NCBI GenBank assembly: GCA_016764015.1 | Contig: JAESSR010000231.1 | Span: 1 to 24,089 of the forward strand | Direction: 5' to 3' | DNA length: 24,089 bases | Source of the DNA: Phycisphaerales bacterium | GTDB taxonomy: Bacteria; Planctomycetota; Phycisphaerae; Phycisphaerales; UBA1924 | In this document: in pieces, positions 1 through 8,232 of the stretch | How the letters are laid out: each line of letters starts with the position of its first letter | Position numbering within the stretch: position 1 is the stretch's first letter | The notes under the pieces: generated by a model | Database searches by the model: none | Told to the model about the DNA's origin: nothing | Seen by the model: the letters and a program-made list of their open reading frames with translations, nothing else | Program-made: the position numbers and the translations under genes

Positions 1-519
1 CGGGATCAGGTGATCAAAACCGATGGCGGGGCATTTGTGTTATTTACGAGTTTCAAGCTGCTCTACCAAACCAGCGATCGGCTCAAGCGAGAGTTCGAAG
101 AGTTGGGCATGCGGGTATGGACCCAGGGCAAGGACGGCTCGCGGACAGAAATACTCGATGAATTCCGAGCCTGTCAGCGAGGGGTGCTGTTTGGAGCTGC
201 GAGCTTCTGGCAGGGTGTTGATGTGCGTGGGTCGGCGTTGCGGAATGTGATTATTACAAGGCTGCCGTTTGAGCCGCCGGACCGCCCGATTGTTGAAGCA
301 CGGGGCGAACGGATCAAAGAACTTGGCGGCGATCCGTTCCGGGATGATTCGTTGCCAAGAGCAGTGATTCGATTCAAGCAGGGGTTTGGAAGATTGATTC
401 GATCTGCGACGGATGAGGGGCAAGTCGTGGTGCTTGATCCAAGGTTTGTCAAGACGGGATACGGCAAGTCGTTCCAACGAGCGATTCCCAAGGGGATCGA
501 GATTCAGCGCGTAGAATAG
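1..519 (+). CDS. ATP-dependent helicase, DinG/YoaA-type, C-terminal part (5' end outside window)
   Basis: The frame is open from the first base, so this is the 3' end of a longer gene; only about 172 residues are visible. They match the second motor domain of the XPD/DinG superfamily 2 helicases. Visible blocks are a motif IV-like FVLFTSFKLLY near the start, a motif V-like GASFWQGVDVRG, the LPFEPPDRP segment typical of DinG/YoaA, and a motif VI-like QGFGRLIRS that supplies the arginine finger. Family members unwind DNA 5'->3' using an iron-sulphur cluster located in the N-terminal part, which cannot be checked here. The gene ends with TAG and is followed 13 bases later by a terminator hairpin. 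Family assignment is firm; the choice between DinG and a YoaA/exonuclease-fused form cannot be made without the N-terminus. Confidence 0.9.
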   Translation, partial: RDQVIKTDGGAFVLFTSFKLLYQTSDRLKREFEELGMRVWTQGKDGSRTEILDEFRACQRGVLFGAASFWQGVDVRGSALRNVIITRLPFEPPDRPIVEARGERIKELGGDPFRDDSLPRAVIRFKQGFGRLIRSATDEGQVVVLDPRFVKTGYGKSFQRAIPKGIEIQRVE

Positions 520-532
520 GTCTGAATATTGG

Positions 533-564
533 ACTGAGTATGAAGAATATGAGCTCAGTTTTTT
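533..564 (+). terminator. Rho-independent terminator after the helicase gene
   Basis: A perfect 6-bp stem, ACTGAG at 533-538 with CTCAGT at 554-559, encloses a 15-base loop that can pair further (TAT with ATA). It is followed directly by a run of T residues to 564. It lies 13 bases after the helicase stop codon and before the next gene on the same strand. Confidence 0.7.
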
Positions 565-624
565 CTTGGTACTGGGCTGCGATGAAATGCTCATTGACCT
601 GATTTTGAACCTACACTCCTCGCG

Positions 625-1512
625 ATGATGTTCTCACTCAATGTCAACTCGATCCGTGATGTACTCAAACGAAGAGGCAAGCGGGCGGTGCAAGTTGTTG
701 ATCTGCCACGCTATACGCATGAACATTTAGATTTACGAGCCCTCAATCTCTCGACGGATCTGCTCAAGGGGATGAGCAAGTCTGACATCGAGCGAATTAG
801 AGATACCGGCGACAAGTGTGGGTGCACCTGCTTGATGCTCACTGAGCCCGGTGCGTTGGCTTTGGCTGATGCCAAAGAAAATGCTGGTGACGCAGCGGTT
901 GAGCGGGTCAAACGCATAATCACCGCAGCGAATCTGCTCGGTTGCAACTCGATCTCGATCGGGATCAAAGCCAAAGATACCGACAAGAACTACGAGCTTG
1001 CAATCGAACGCATGAAGCGTGTGCTTGAGATCGCAGACAAAATCGATATGAATGTGCTGCTTTCACCGAGCAACGGGCTGTTGAATGATGCACAACGCGT
1101 GACCGATATGGTCAAGGCGATCGGCGGATTCCGCATCGGCACGCACCCTGACTTTGCGACAGCTGCAGCAACTGGCGACCCTGTTGGGTATCTGCGAAAG
1201 CTCACACCATATGCCACGGTGGTCAACGCATCGACGCTTGGCTTCGAAGAAGCTGAGCCTGATGATGCTTCGATGGAGATGGCTGAGGGGCTTACCGGCT
1301 TGGATGCGCTCGCTGCTGAGCTCGAAGCCATGGACGATGATCTGCCTCCTGTGCATAAGGGATACGACCTGAACCCGCTTGTTGGGGCTATAAAGGCTGT
1401 TGGATTCGATGGCACGATTTCCCTTGACTACCGGGGGGATGATGATGGTACACTAGGAGTAATGCAGACAAGGGAGGCGATCCAAGCCGCCATCGCTGCA
1501 GCGACGGAGTAG
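625..1512 (+). CDS. Sugar phosphate isomerase/epimerase-like TIM-barrel protein
   Basis: This 295-residue protein resembles the xylose isomerase-like/AP endonuclease 2 TIM-barrel superfamily. It shows alternating helix and strand segments with strands such as LLGCNSISIGI (about residues 104-114), an IGTHPDFATA segment at 171-180 with a likely ligand histidine and aspartate, and a terminal GFDGTISLDYRG (260-271) where the family usually has G-Y-x-G-x-(I/L)-x-(I/L)-E-Y. Two expected acidic metal ligands look altered: strand NVLLSPSN (143-150) lacks the usual glutamate, and the last one is Asp rather than Glu. Catalysis in the classic way is therefore uncertain. Two adjacent ATG codons (625, 628) could start it. 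There is no clear Shine-Dalgarno site, and a TACACT box at 612-617 sits at leaderless distance. The substrate is unknown. Confidence 0.72.
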   Translation: MMFSLNVNSIRDVLKRRGKRAVQVVDLPRYTHEHLDLRALNLSTDLLKGMSKSDIERIRDTGDKCGCTCLMLTEPGALALADAKENAGDAAVERVKRIITAANLLGCNSISIGIKAKDTDKNYELAIERMKRVLEIADKIDMNVLLSPSNGLLNDAQRVTDMVKAIGGFRIGTHPDFATAAATGDPVGYLRKLTPYATVVNASTLGFEEAEPDDASMEMAEGLTGLDALAAELEAMDDDLPPVHKGYDLNPLVGAIKAVGFDGTISLDYRGDDDGTLGVMQTREAIQAAIAAATE

Positions 1513-1576
1513 TTGAAGTGTTGATATGAAGAGTTTATAAGATAGGTTTTCATGGTTTCAGCTTTTGGGGGTCCAA

Positions 1577-2368
1577 GTGTCTGGTTCACGAACCGAATCG
1601 CAAACGAACGCACCAGCTCAAGCTGTGCAAGCTGAGTTAGTTTCCTTTATCGAATCCGCGGGGTCGCAGTTGCCAACCTACCACCCAGTCATCATCACCA
1701 TCGACGGCCCAGCGGGCACGGGCAAATCTACCGTTGCTCGGCAGCTCGCGTTAAGACTCGGGCTCGACTTCCTCGATACCGGCGCGATGTATCGGGCAGC
1801 CGCTGCCATTATGATCGATCGTGATATCCATGAAGACGAAATAGGCGAGCTCGTTTCGTTGGTGCTCGGCGCGGATCTTCACTTCGATTGGCGGCAAGAT
1901 CCGCCGACGATACTTGCTTGGGATACCCCGATCGACCATCGCATCCGCAATGACGATGTGACGAAGCGTGTGTCGTTTGTCGCTGCAATCCCTGAGTTGC
2001 GTCATCATTTGGTTCGTAAACAACGCGTAATCGGTGCCCAACACCCTCGGCTCGTCACCGAAGGACGCGATCAAGGCTCGGTGGTATTCCCCGACGCCGC
2101 GATCAAGTTCTATCTCGATGCCGACCCGGAAGTCCGTGCCAAACGAAGGATCGATCAACTTGGTGTCGCCGACACGGTAGGTATCGGTGAGATGTGCGAA
2201 CGAATTGTCCGACGCGATGAAATCGACTCGAATCGATCCGATGGGCCGCTGGTCTGCCCAGACGATGCGATCGTGATTGACACCGCTCAGTACAATGTCA
2301 CCGGCGTGATCGACCTACTCGAGCAGCACACCCGTGAACGCATCGCGAATCTGATCAATACCGACTGA
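1577..2368 (+). CDS. cmk: Cytidylate kinase (CMP/dCMP kinase)
   Basis: This enzyme transfers phosphate from ATP to CMP or dCMP in the cytoplasm for pyrimidine nucleotide supply. Visible signatures are the P-loop IDGPAGTGKST, the DTGAMYRA nucleoside-binding segment, the EGRDQGSVVFPDA motif (EGRDIGTVVFP in most homologues), the FYLDAD strand and the arginine-rich lid KRRIDQLG. The open frame begins at a TTG (1565), but GTG at 1577 is preferred because GGGGG at 1567-1571 lies about five bases upstream and makes a good ribosome site. The conserved core starts at VIITIDGPAG, so even with this start there is an N-terminal extension of about 35 residues not found in the usual protein of about 225 residues. 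The gene stands 64 bases after the isomerase-like gene on the same strand. Confidence 0.93.
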   Translation: MSGSRTESQTNAPAQAVQAELVSFIESAGSQLPTYHPVIITIDGPAGTGKSTVARQLALRLGLDFLDTGAMYRAAAAIMIDRDIHEDEIGELVSLVLGADLHFDWRQDPPTILAWDTPIDHRIRNDDVTKRVSFVAAIPELRHHLVRKQRVIGAQHPRLVTEGRDQGSVVFPDAAIKFYLDADPEVRAKRRIDQLGVADTVGIGEMCERIVRRDEIDSNRSDGPLVCPDDAIVIDTAQYNVTGVIDLLEQHTRERIANLINTD

Positions 2369-2446
2369 TGTATAGATGAAATAAATTTACAACTCGAACC
2401 CTATGTCCCAATAGGAATACCTGATCTTCTTCGTATGAAAACAACT

Positions 2447-3109
2447 CTAGTTCATCAGTCTCTCGAGCACCCCTGCAACAATCCGATCGCACCGTTCGCC
2501 GGCGAATGAGAACTGTTCCCGGAGTTCTGGGATAGAGCGTTCTTCGATGGCATCGACCAGCTTGGCTTTTGCGCGGTGGAGCAATACCTTGACATTACTC
2601 TCCGATACTCGCATGCACTCGGCGGTCTCACGGGTGCTCATGCCTTCGATAAGGCGAAGCATAATGACGGTTCGGTGAGTTGCTGAAAGCTTGTCGTATG
2701 CTTGGGTGATCATCTTGCGAGCCTCCGTTTTATATAGTACGCTCTCTACCGGACTCTGCAAAGCACTGGTTGATTGATCGAGCGTATTGGCATCGCGAAG
2801 GCTGGTCCGCTTGCGTTTGCTTCGGCTCCGCAGTGCTTCGTGATAGGCGATCCGGGTCATCCATGTCCCAAAGGTCGATCGCCCTTCGAACTTAGACAAT
2901 GCCCCGTAGGCGCGGACGAATGCTTCTTGAACAACCTCTTCGGCTTCGTTGTCATCACCAACGACTGCCCGGGCGAGTCGATAGAGCCTTTGGTTGTGAC
3001 GGCGCATCAGTAGCTCAAATGCAGATGTGTTCCCTCCGAGCACATCAACGATCACCTGCTCATCGGTTCGCACCGCACACCCGTCAATCTTAGGTACATC
3101 ATTCATCAT
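2447..3109 (-). CDS. RNA polymerase sigma factor, ECF type
   Basis: The protein of about 220 residues has the two domains of group 4 (ECF) sigma factors. Region 2 carries EEVVQEAFVRAYGALSKF and GTWMTRIAYHEALR, for core binding and -10 recognition. Region 4 carries LSATHRTVIMLRLIEGMS followed by the helix-turn-helix ETAECMRVSESNVKVLLHRAK, for -35 recognition. After region 4 there is an extra tail of about 30 residues ending in FAGERCDRIVAGVLERLMN, a tail seen in some ECF subgroups. ATG codons at 3109 and 3106 are both possible; AGG lies about seven bases before the first. No anti-sigma gene follows: the next gene downstream is cmk, convergent. A TATAAT box at 3154-3159 may drive it. Targets are unknown. 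Confidence 0.92.
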   Translation of the reverse strand: MMNDVPKIDGCAVRTDEQVIVDVLGGNTSAFELLMRRHNQRLYRLARAVVGDDNEAEEVVQEAFVRAYGALSKFEGRSTFGTWMTRIAYHEALRSRSKRKRTSLRDANTLDQSTSALQSPVESVLYKTEARKMITQAYDKLSATHRTVIMLRLIEGMSTRETAECMRVSESNVKVLLHRAKAKLVDAIEERSIPELREQFSFAGERCDRIVAGVLERLMN

Positions 3110-3153
3110 CACACACCTGGTCTCAAATCTTGGAACGCATACTGGTTCGTCAC

Positions 3154-3159
3154 ATTATA
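3154..3159 (-). promoter_or_regulatory. Candidate -10 box of the ECF sigma gene
   Basis: Read on the minus strand this is a perfect TATAAT, 44 bases upstream of the sigma factor ATG. No good -35 hexamer is found 16-18 bases further upstream, so either an activator or chance could explain it. The surrounding non-coding stretch 3110-3362 otherwise shows nothing I can name. Confidence 0.4.
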
Positions 3160-3362
3160 CGAAAAGGGCTCCTTCTTTGCCCAAATCCCATAAACTTGCC
3201 CCACTGCTGTGGCTTGGACAAACCCGAAACACAGCCACCAAGGCATATAGAGACTGGCAAACTGGTGTTCATTTTGGACATTGCACAGATATAGACCCAG
3301 CAATATCCGGCTGGTTACATCGGATTCACGGATTTGATGATAATTTCCAAATACCGGACGCT

Positions 3363-3800
3363 CTATTCTTCGAGCAATACTGCAACATCGTAATCGCGGA
3401 TCAGTTCGCCATGTGCATCGAAGTACGAAAAGACATGAGTTTCGCGATCGACGATGAGTACATTCCCCGAACTTGTGATTCGGCGAAGATCATAGATGGC
3501 ATCGAAGGTCATAATCGGCTCAAATCTTGCGTCGATAATCACCAGTTCGTCACTCTGGTTTCGTACGCCGTAGAGCGGGCCAATGGATTTGTGCTCGATG
3601 TTTTTGATCCACGAAGCATTGAACTCGACGAGCCGATTGGATGTGTCTTCATCAGGATCAAGGATGACCCGAAATGCCTTAAATATACGATGCCCCGCTG
3701 CGTCGCCAGCCACACGATCGTTGCACAACAGATAGTGCTCGCCGGTAAGAAACACAGGCGTCATCCGGAATCCAAGCGTGGCGATCGGATCAAACTTCAT
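3363..3800 (-). pseudogene. Downstream part of an amber-split exported protein (unknown function)
   Basis: This 145-residue frame is in exactly the same reading frame as the gene ending at 3813; only one TAG (3813-3815) separates them, and the intervening codons encode R-V-D-D. It reads as strand-rich sequence (for example LVIIDARFEPIMTFD and NVLIVDRETHVFSYFDAHG) and continues the composition of the upstream part. It has no signal peptide of its own. The simplest view is the C-terminal third of one protein of about 435 residues, cut by a nonsense change. It could instead be separately translated from ATG 3800, only 12 bases after the stop, with a weak GAG upstream. No family was recognised. 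Confidence 0.5.
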
Positions 3801-3812
3801 ATCATCGACTCG

Positions 3813-4670
3813 CTAGATACTCATCAACTCCCTTTCTCGGGAGTTGAACAGAATCAACTCTTTATTGCTTGGCCAACTACGAAGCACAAAGACATCCTGC
3901 ACCTTCGTATCGGTAATGGGATCATAGATCCAAGTACGACCGCGTTGGATGGCTTTGACAAACCTGGGATGATCGAAGTTTCGTTGCTCAATATCAACTT
4001 GTAAAAATGCGTTCTTTGAGGGTCTGTTCTTCTTGGTGATGATGCGTTGGAGCCGAGTCTTCGGCTCTTGAACAACCGGGATGGCGGTTGGGCCGACAAA
4101 CCCGATCAGTTTTTGACCATGAAGCCGGAGCCCGAGATGGGATTGGATATCGGTGATTATCTCTAGCGTGTCGTTGACATAGAAAAACTTATCCTGCTTG
4201 GTGCTCGACCGATCGATCTGATGATTGTCGCGCATCACCCCTCCGCCACGCCCACGATTCCGCTCACAGATCAGCCACCCATTACCGATTTGATGGGGCA
4301 CGAGATCAGATTTGTAGGTTAAACGGTGGGCATTGGTGATGATGGTGCGCTTTGGGATTGCCCGTGAGTCTGGCAAGGATGAGAGCATGAGGAGCTCTTC
4401 AGAATATGTCCGAACCCATGTTTCATGTCGGCGATACTCGATGATCTCGCCGGCATCGTTGATGACCACCCCGAACTGAGGAGGCTGGGAGAACTCCCCG
4501 CTGTTGCCACACCCGATGAACGATCTAAACCTGGCCCCGTCAGTCAGCCACATGATATCTTTGGAGGCGTGATCCTCTTCTCCACTACCAGCGAGCGACC
4601 ACCCTGAACAGGCCATCACCACCAACCCGCAGAAGGCACGCAACGAATGAGTGTTTCGTGTTCGTTTCAT
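3813..4670 (-). CDS. Exported protein of unknown function (upstream part of amber-split gene)
   Basis: About 285 residues from ATG 4670, chosen because it opens a clear signal peptide: MKRTRN, then a hydrophobic stretch FCGLVVMACSGWSLAG. The VMAC within it could be a lipobox, or cleavage may follow SLA. A start at 4685 would add five residues in front of the positive charges and looks less likely. The mature part is rich in likely beta strands (FGVVINDAGEIIEYRRHETW, GRTWIYDPITDTKVQDVFVL), suggesting a beta-propeller or similar fold, but I recognise no family. It starts 65 bases after the ABC permease on the same strand, so it may be the extracytoplasmic partner of that transporter. It ends at TAG 3813-3815, after which the same frame stays open for 149 more codons. 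Confidence 0.65.
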   Translation of the reverse strand: MKRTRNTHSLRAFCGLVVMACSGWSLAGSGEEDHASKDIMWLTDGARFRSFIGCGNSGEFSQPPQFGVVINDAGEIIEYRRHETWVRTYSEELLMLSSLPDSRAIPKRTIITNAHRLTYKSDLVPHQIGNGWLICERNRGRGGGVMRDNHQIDRSSTKQDKFFYVNDTLEIITDIQSHLGLRLHGQKLIGFVGPTAIPVVQEPKTRLQRIITKKNRPSKNAFLQVDIEQRNFDHPRFVKAIQRGRTWIYDPITDTKVQDVFVLRSWPSNKELILFNSRERELMSI

Positions 4671-4734
4671 ACAAGACCATACCACACAACCGCCCAGTCG
4701 GTTGTCACATGTGTGTCACAAACTTGTATTTGGC

Positions 4735-7482
4735 TTATTTGCCGCTCAGCAGTTCCCGGATTGAACTCGCGTTGAGCTTCATTGCGCTCGGTGCCGCGGC
4801 TGCCAACGAGAGGACTATCGCGATCGCCCACGCGACCCCAATCGCCTTGAATGGAAGCGTCATCGAAAGATCGATGCCGATGACCTGGCGGTTGGTTTCT
4901 TGCCCGCCCCACGCAGCCTGTATGCCCAACGCTGTGCCAAGTATACATGCAGTGATCGCAATCAAGAGTGATTGGGCACAGATGAGCCGAACGAGTTGCC
5001 CTTTCGATGCCCCCACGGCTCGCAGCACGCCAAGTTCGAACTTGCGGGCGTTCACCTCGGCGACAATAAGATTTGCAACCCCAAAGCACGCGACGAGCAT
5101 CGCGCCAAGGGCGACGGTTGAGAACACGACAAGAGTTGATGAAAACACCGCCTCTATTTGCTCTCGAATCGCTCGACCAGATCCGACATTGAGCACACCC
5201 GCGCCCAGCAGTGAATGCCTCATCTCTGCGACCGCGACCTCGTCGTCGATGCCATCGCTTATCTCAACTTGAATCAACTGAACAGTTCGCATTCCAAAGT
5301 GCTTAATCATGTCATCCCGCGAGCCAAAGACTGATCCAATTGCTTGATTCACGAAGTTATCGCCCAGATCAAAGTACTGCGATACAAGCTCAAGACCAGG
5401 CGAAGTCACCACCCCAACAATCTCAAACCGGTGAGGCTCATCCTTGGCATCAAGACACTCAAAGGTATCGCCAACACCAAGCCCACGCGCAACGAGGAAC
5501 TCCCGCGCAACGATCACGCTACCACCAGCGTTGAGTCGAACACGAGCGGTCTCCATGTCGCCTTGTACAAAGTCGAGCGTGGCCATGTCGAAGAATGAAT
5601 CTGGCTCAAAGCCAATGAAGTTCGTTTTGTAGTTGGCTAAACCCTTCACACCAAACGCATCGGTCTCGACCGCGATCATCGCGATGGCACTTGTTTTCTC
5701 GACAAACGGTAGCCCATCGAGAATCCCCTGGGCTTCTTCACTCAACGGCAATCCATACGCAAAGGTATCAGGGAACTCGATCTTACCGAGCCAATCTCGC
5801 ATCGCTGCGCTGCCGTTGGTCCAGATTCCGATCATCAACGCGAGCCCGGTCATCAGTGCGCCGGCTGTAAACCCATGACGGTAAGGCGTCGCTTGAACAG
5901 TCCGCCCTAACAACGCACCGGGCAATCCAAAGAGCATAGAAATCGGGCGGGCGCAGACCTTCGCGACCAGCATCACCACCGGCACGGAGATCAAGAAATA
6001 TCCAACGAACATCATCGGTAATCCAACCGATGCATACACCCAGAAGAAGTACGACGCGTCGGCGAGAAAAAGCACGATCGACGCCATGGTTAAGATTCCG
6101 AAGAACCCAACGACACCGACGAGCAAAATCCCACGAACACGATGCGGGACTGCGCTTTCACTCATCGCCTTGAGTGGCGACATCGAAGCCGCCCGCCACG
6201 CCGGCCACATTGCGCCGACAAGCCCCGCAAACAAAGCACCAAACACAGTCATCGCAATGTTTTTCCCTGGCACAACAAGCCCAACGCTCATCTGTTGATC
6301 AAAGACCGTCGCCAACAACCAGGCGAGCCCAATGCCCAACGGCACGCCAAGCACCGCACCCAAACCAGCAACGATGCACCCCACCCAAAGCTGCGCCATG
6401 GCCAGTTGCCTGCGCCGTGCCCCGACCGCCCGAAGCACCGCGAGCGTGCGTTGTTGTTCCGCGACACCGGTCGTTAAACCTGTTGTAATGATAAACGCCG
6501 CCGAAATCAGGCTAATCACCGAGATGGCAATGAACCCGAGTTGTGTCGCGGCCATGTTGTTTTCCACGCCGCTGGTTATGCGTCCGGTGGTTTGAAGCAT
6601 GACCGCGGGGAAGAGTTCATCCTCATGCAAAGCGACGAATGCCTCGGGATCAACACCCTCAACCAACCCCACTTCAATATCCGTCAACCGATTTTTCTTT
6701 CGATTGAGTTTATCAAGGGTTTCGATGGTCGTAAACGCAATTGGTTTTCCGCCTAAGGGCGCAGGCTCCGCGATTCCAACTACGGTCAATGTTCGCGGAC
6801 GACTCAACAAGCGAGGCACCGTCAACTGTGAACCGATGCGGACACCAACACCCGCGTTGAGTTCCTTTGCCTCCATGAGCGAATCAGCACGCATACCCGC
6901 ATGCGGATATGACTTGTTCAAATACGCTCCCGGATCAGCGAGGAAGCTGACCTTGGCCTTTGCCTTGGCTGTCTCAACAAAGGTCCAACTGAGCCTCTGG
7001 GCAACCCGCAGATCAATCACAATCTCATCGAGCTTTGTCGGGTATCGACCATCAATGAGTTTGACCGGGCGAGCGTTGAACTCTTGAGTTGGATCGATGC
7101 CGTTGACAAAGGCATTGGCCGCGTATCGAACTGGCGACGCTCTATATTCATCTTGAGTTTCTTCAAGATCGAAAGTATTGAGTGTGATCACCAATGAAAG
7201 CGTGCTTTGCAGTCGAGACAAAACCGTTTCAACGCCATCCCATTGCTCGACAACTTTGGCAACATCCGCGTCCATAGTCGAGCCGGAGATCGGACGGAGC
7301 CGAACCTCCGCCGTACCAACTTGTGTATTGATCTGCGTCTGAAAAGCACCATTGATCGATGCCATCGCGCACGCGATCGAGGTGACCAAGATCACCGATA
7401 ACGCCACCGCACCGCTGAGTAGGTAGAGCCTACTGAGCCGAGCTAAGCAGATGCTGCGTGCGAGTCGCAATGGTGCCTGCAT
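4735..7482 (-). CDS. ABC transporter permease with two FtsX/MacB-type modules (YbbP-like)
   Basis: This 915-residue membrane protein has the duplicated layout of YbbP/SalY-type permeases. It has an N-terminal membrane anchor (LLSGAVALSVILVTSIACAM), a first extracytoplasmic MacB-like domain, and a three-helix FtsX block containing LAVLRAVGARRRQLAMAQ. Central helices follow (GILLVGVVGFFGILTMASIV and next), then a second extracytoplasmic domain, and a final FtsX block with LGVLRAVGASKGQLVRLI. About ten membrane helices are expected. Such proteins are mechanotransmitters that act on lipids, lipoproteins or peptides at the envelope rather than forming a channel. The ATG at 7482 is supported by GGAAGGGG a few bases upstream. 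The gene overlaps the end of its ATPase gene by 53 bases, which points to tight co-expression. The substrate is unknown. Confidence 0.9.
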   Translation of the reverse strand: MQAPLRLARSICLARLSRLYLLSGAVALSVILVTSIACAMASINGAFQTQINTQVGTAEVRLRPISGSTMDADVAKVVEQWDGVETVLSRLQSTLSLVITLNTFDLEETQDEYRASPVRYAANAFVNGIDPTQEFNARPVKLIDGRYPTKLDEIVIDLRVAQRLSWTFVETAKAKAKVSFLADPGAYLNKSYPHAGMRADSLMEAKELNAGVGVRIGSQLTVPRLLSRPRTLTVVGIAEPAPLGGKPIAFTTIETLDKLNRKKNRLTDIEVGLVEGVDPEAFVALHEDELFPAVMLQTTGRITSGVENNMAATQLGFIAISVISLISAAFIITTGLTTGVAEQQRTLAVLRAVGARRRQLAMAQLWVGCIVAGLGAVLGVPLGIGLAWLLATVFDQQMSVGLVVPGKNIAMTVFGALFAGLVGAMWPAWRAASMSPLKAMSESAVPHRVRGILLVGVVGFFGILTMASIVLFLADASYFFWVYASVGLPMMFVGYFLISVPVVMLVAKVCARPISMLFGLPGALLGRTVQATPYRHGFTAGALMTGLALMIGIWTNGSAAMRDWLGKIEFPDTFAYGLPLSEEAQGILDGLPFVEKTSAIAMIAVETDAFGVKGLANYKTNFIGFEPDSFFDMATLDFVQGDMETARVRLNAGGSVIVAREFLVARGLGVGDTFECLDAKDEPHRFEIVGVVTSPGLELVSQYFDLGDNFVNQAIGSVFGSRDDMIKHFGMRTVQLIQVEISDGIDDEVAVAEMRHSLLGAGVLNVGSGRAIREQIEAVFSSTLVVFSTVALGAMLVACFGVANLIVAEVNARKFELGVLRAVGASKGQLVRLICAQSLLIAITACILGTALGIQAAWGGQETNRQVIGIDLSMTLPFKAIGVAWAIAIVLSLAAAAPSAMKLNASSIRELLSGK

Positions 7483-8212
7483 CGAATGCCCCTTCCGCTG
7501 GTGCGTCGATCACGCCTTGGATTTTCCCGTCACCCATCACAAATATCCGCTCGCAATAACTCGCGGCCTCTGGCTCATGGGTCACCATCACCACCGTCAC
7601 TTGCTGTTCATTGGCAATATCCCGAAGCAATGCCCAGACCATCGCACTCGCCGAAGTATCTAAGTTCCCCGTTGGCTCATCGGCAAAGATCACGGCTGGT
7701 TTATACAACAACGCCCGAGCAATCGCCACGCGTTGTTGCTCCCCGCCAGAGAGTGCCTGCGGGCGATGTGTCGATCGATCACTCAACCCGAACAACTCAA
7801 GGAGTTCATGGCTGCGTTCAATGAGTTGCTTTGACTGATCCCCCGCGAGCAATCCTGGAAGTTGTACATTTTCAAGTGCCGTCATCGTGGGAATCAGATT
7901 GAACGCTTGGAATATAACGCCAATATCTTTTCGACGAAACATCGTCGCTTCGGATTCGCTCATCGAATGCACAGCGTGCCCCGAAACATGAACCTCGCCC
8001 GAATCCGGGCGATCCATTGCCGAGAGCATATGGAGCAGTGTTGATTTTCCAGAACCAGAGCGCCCCATGATCGCGTAGAAGCCCGGGGAGTCGATGGACA
8101 AATCAACCCCGCGAAGCGCATGAACCTTGCGATCGCCAATAGCAAATGATTTGTGGACACCAACGGCGTTGATCATGGGAGTCTTATTGGTAAACGATCC
8201 GCCCAGTTGCAC
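7430..8212 (-). CDS. ABC transporter ATP-binding protein, LolD/MacB/YbbA type
   Basis: This is the cytoplasmic ATPase partner of the adjoining permease. It shows all nucleotide-binding motifs: Walker A GRSGSGKST, a Q-loop in IGVIFQAFNLIPTMTALENV, the signature LSGGEQQRVAIARAL, Walker B VIFADEPTGNLD and the switch histidine in VMVTHEPEAA. The IPTMTALENVQLP segment is typical of the LolD/MacB/YbbA branch (family 3.A.1.125/122). The frame opens at GTG 8212. An ATG at 8176 leaves MINAVGVHKSF, a more usual N-terminus for the family, but neither has a strong ribosome site, so the start is open. It lies 20 bases behind gcvH and overlaps the permease by 53 bases. Confidence 0.92.
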   Translation of the reverse strand: MQLGGSFTNKTPMINAVGVHKSFAIGDRKVHALRGVDLSIDSPGFYAIMGRSGSGKSTLLHMLSAMDRPDSGEVHVSGHAVHSMSESEATMFRRKDIGVIFQAFNLIPTMTALENVQLPGLLAGDQSKQLIERSHELLELFGLSDRSTHRPQALSGGEQQRVAIARALLYKPAVIFADEPTGNLDTSASAMVWALLRDIANEQQVTVVMVTHEPEAASYCERIFVMGDGKIQGVIDAPAEGAFDAGTIATRTQHLLSSAQ

Positions 8213-8232
8213 CGGATCTCAAAGCACATACA

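Noticed and set aside
40..594. 184-codon minus-strand frame opposite the helicase and its terminator
   Set aside because: Antisense shadow of a clear helicase domain; it crosses the terminator and has no motif.
2369..2446. Terminator between cmk and the sigma gene
   Set aside because: Only a 5-bp pairing (CCTAT/ATAGG) with no T run was found, too weak to call.
3109..3303. 64-codon minus-strand frame ending in a GTGA overlap with the sigma gene
   Set aside because: It starts with TTG, has no ribosome site, and spans the probable sigma promoter TATAAT. The coupling-like overlap is probably chance.
3027..4004. 325-codon open frame on the plus strand
   Set aside because: It overlaps the sigma factor start and runs antisense to the exported-protein frames, which have a signal peptide and an operon context. 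Its translation is rich in His, Ile and Cys and shows no domain.
6599..7087. 162-codon plus-strand frame inside the permease gene
   Set aside because: Antisense to well-supported permease sequence, Ser/Pro-rich, no ribosome site.
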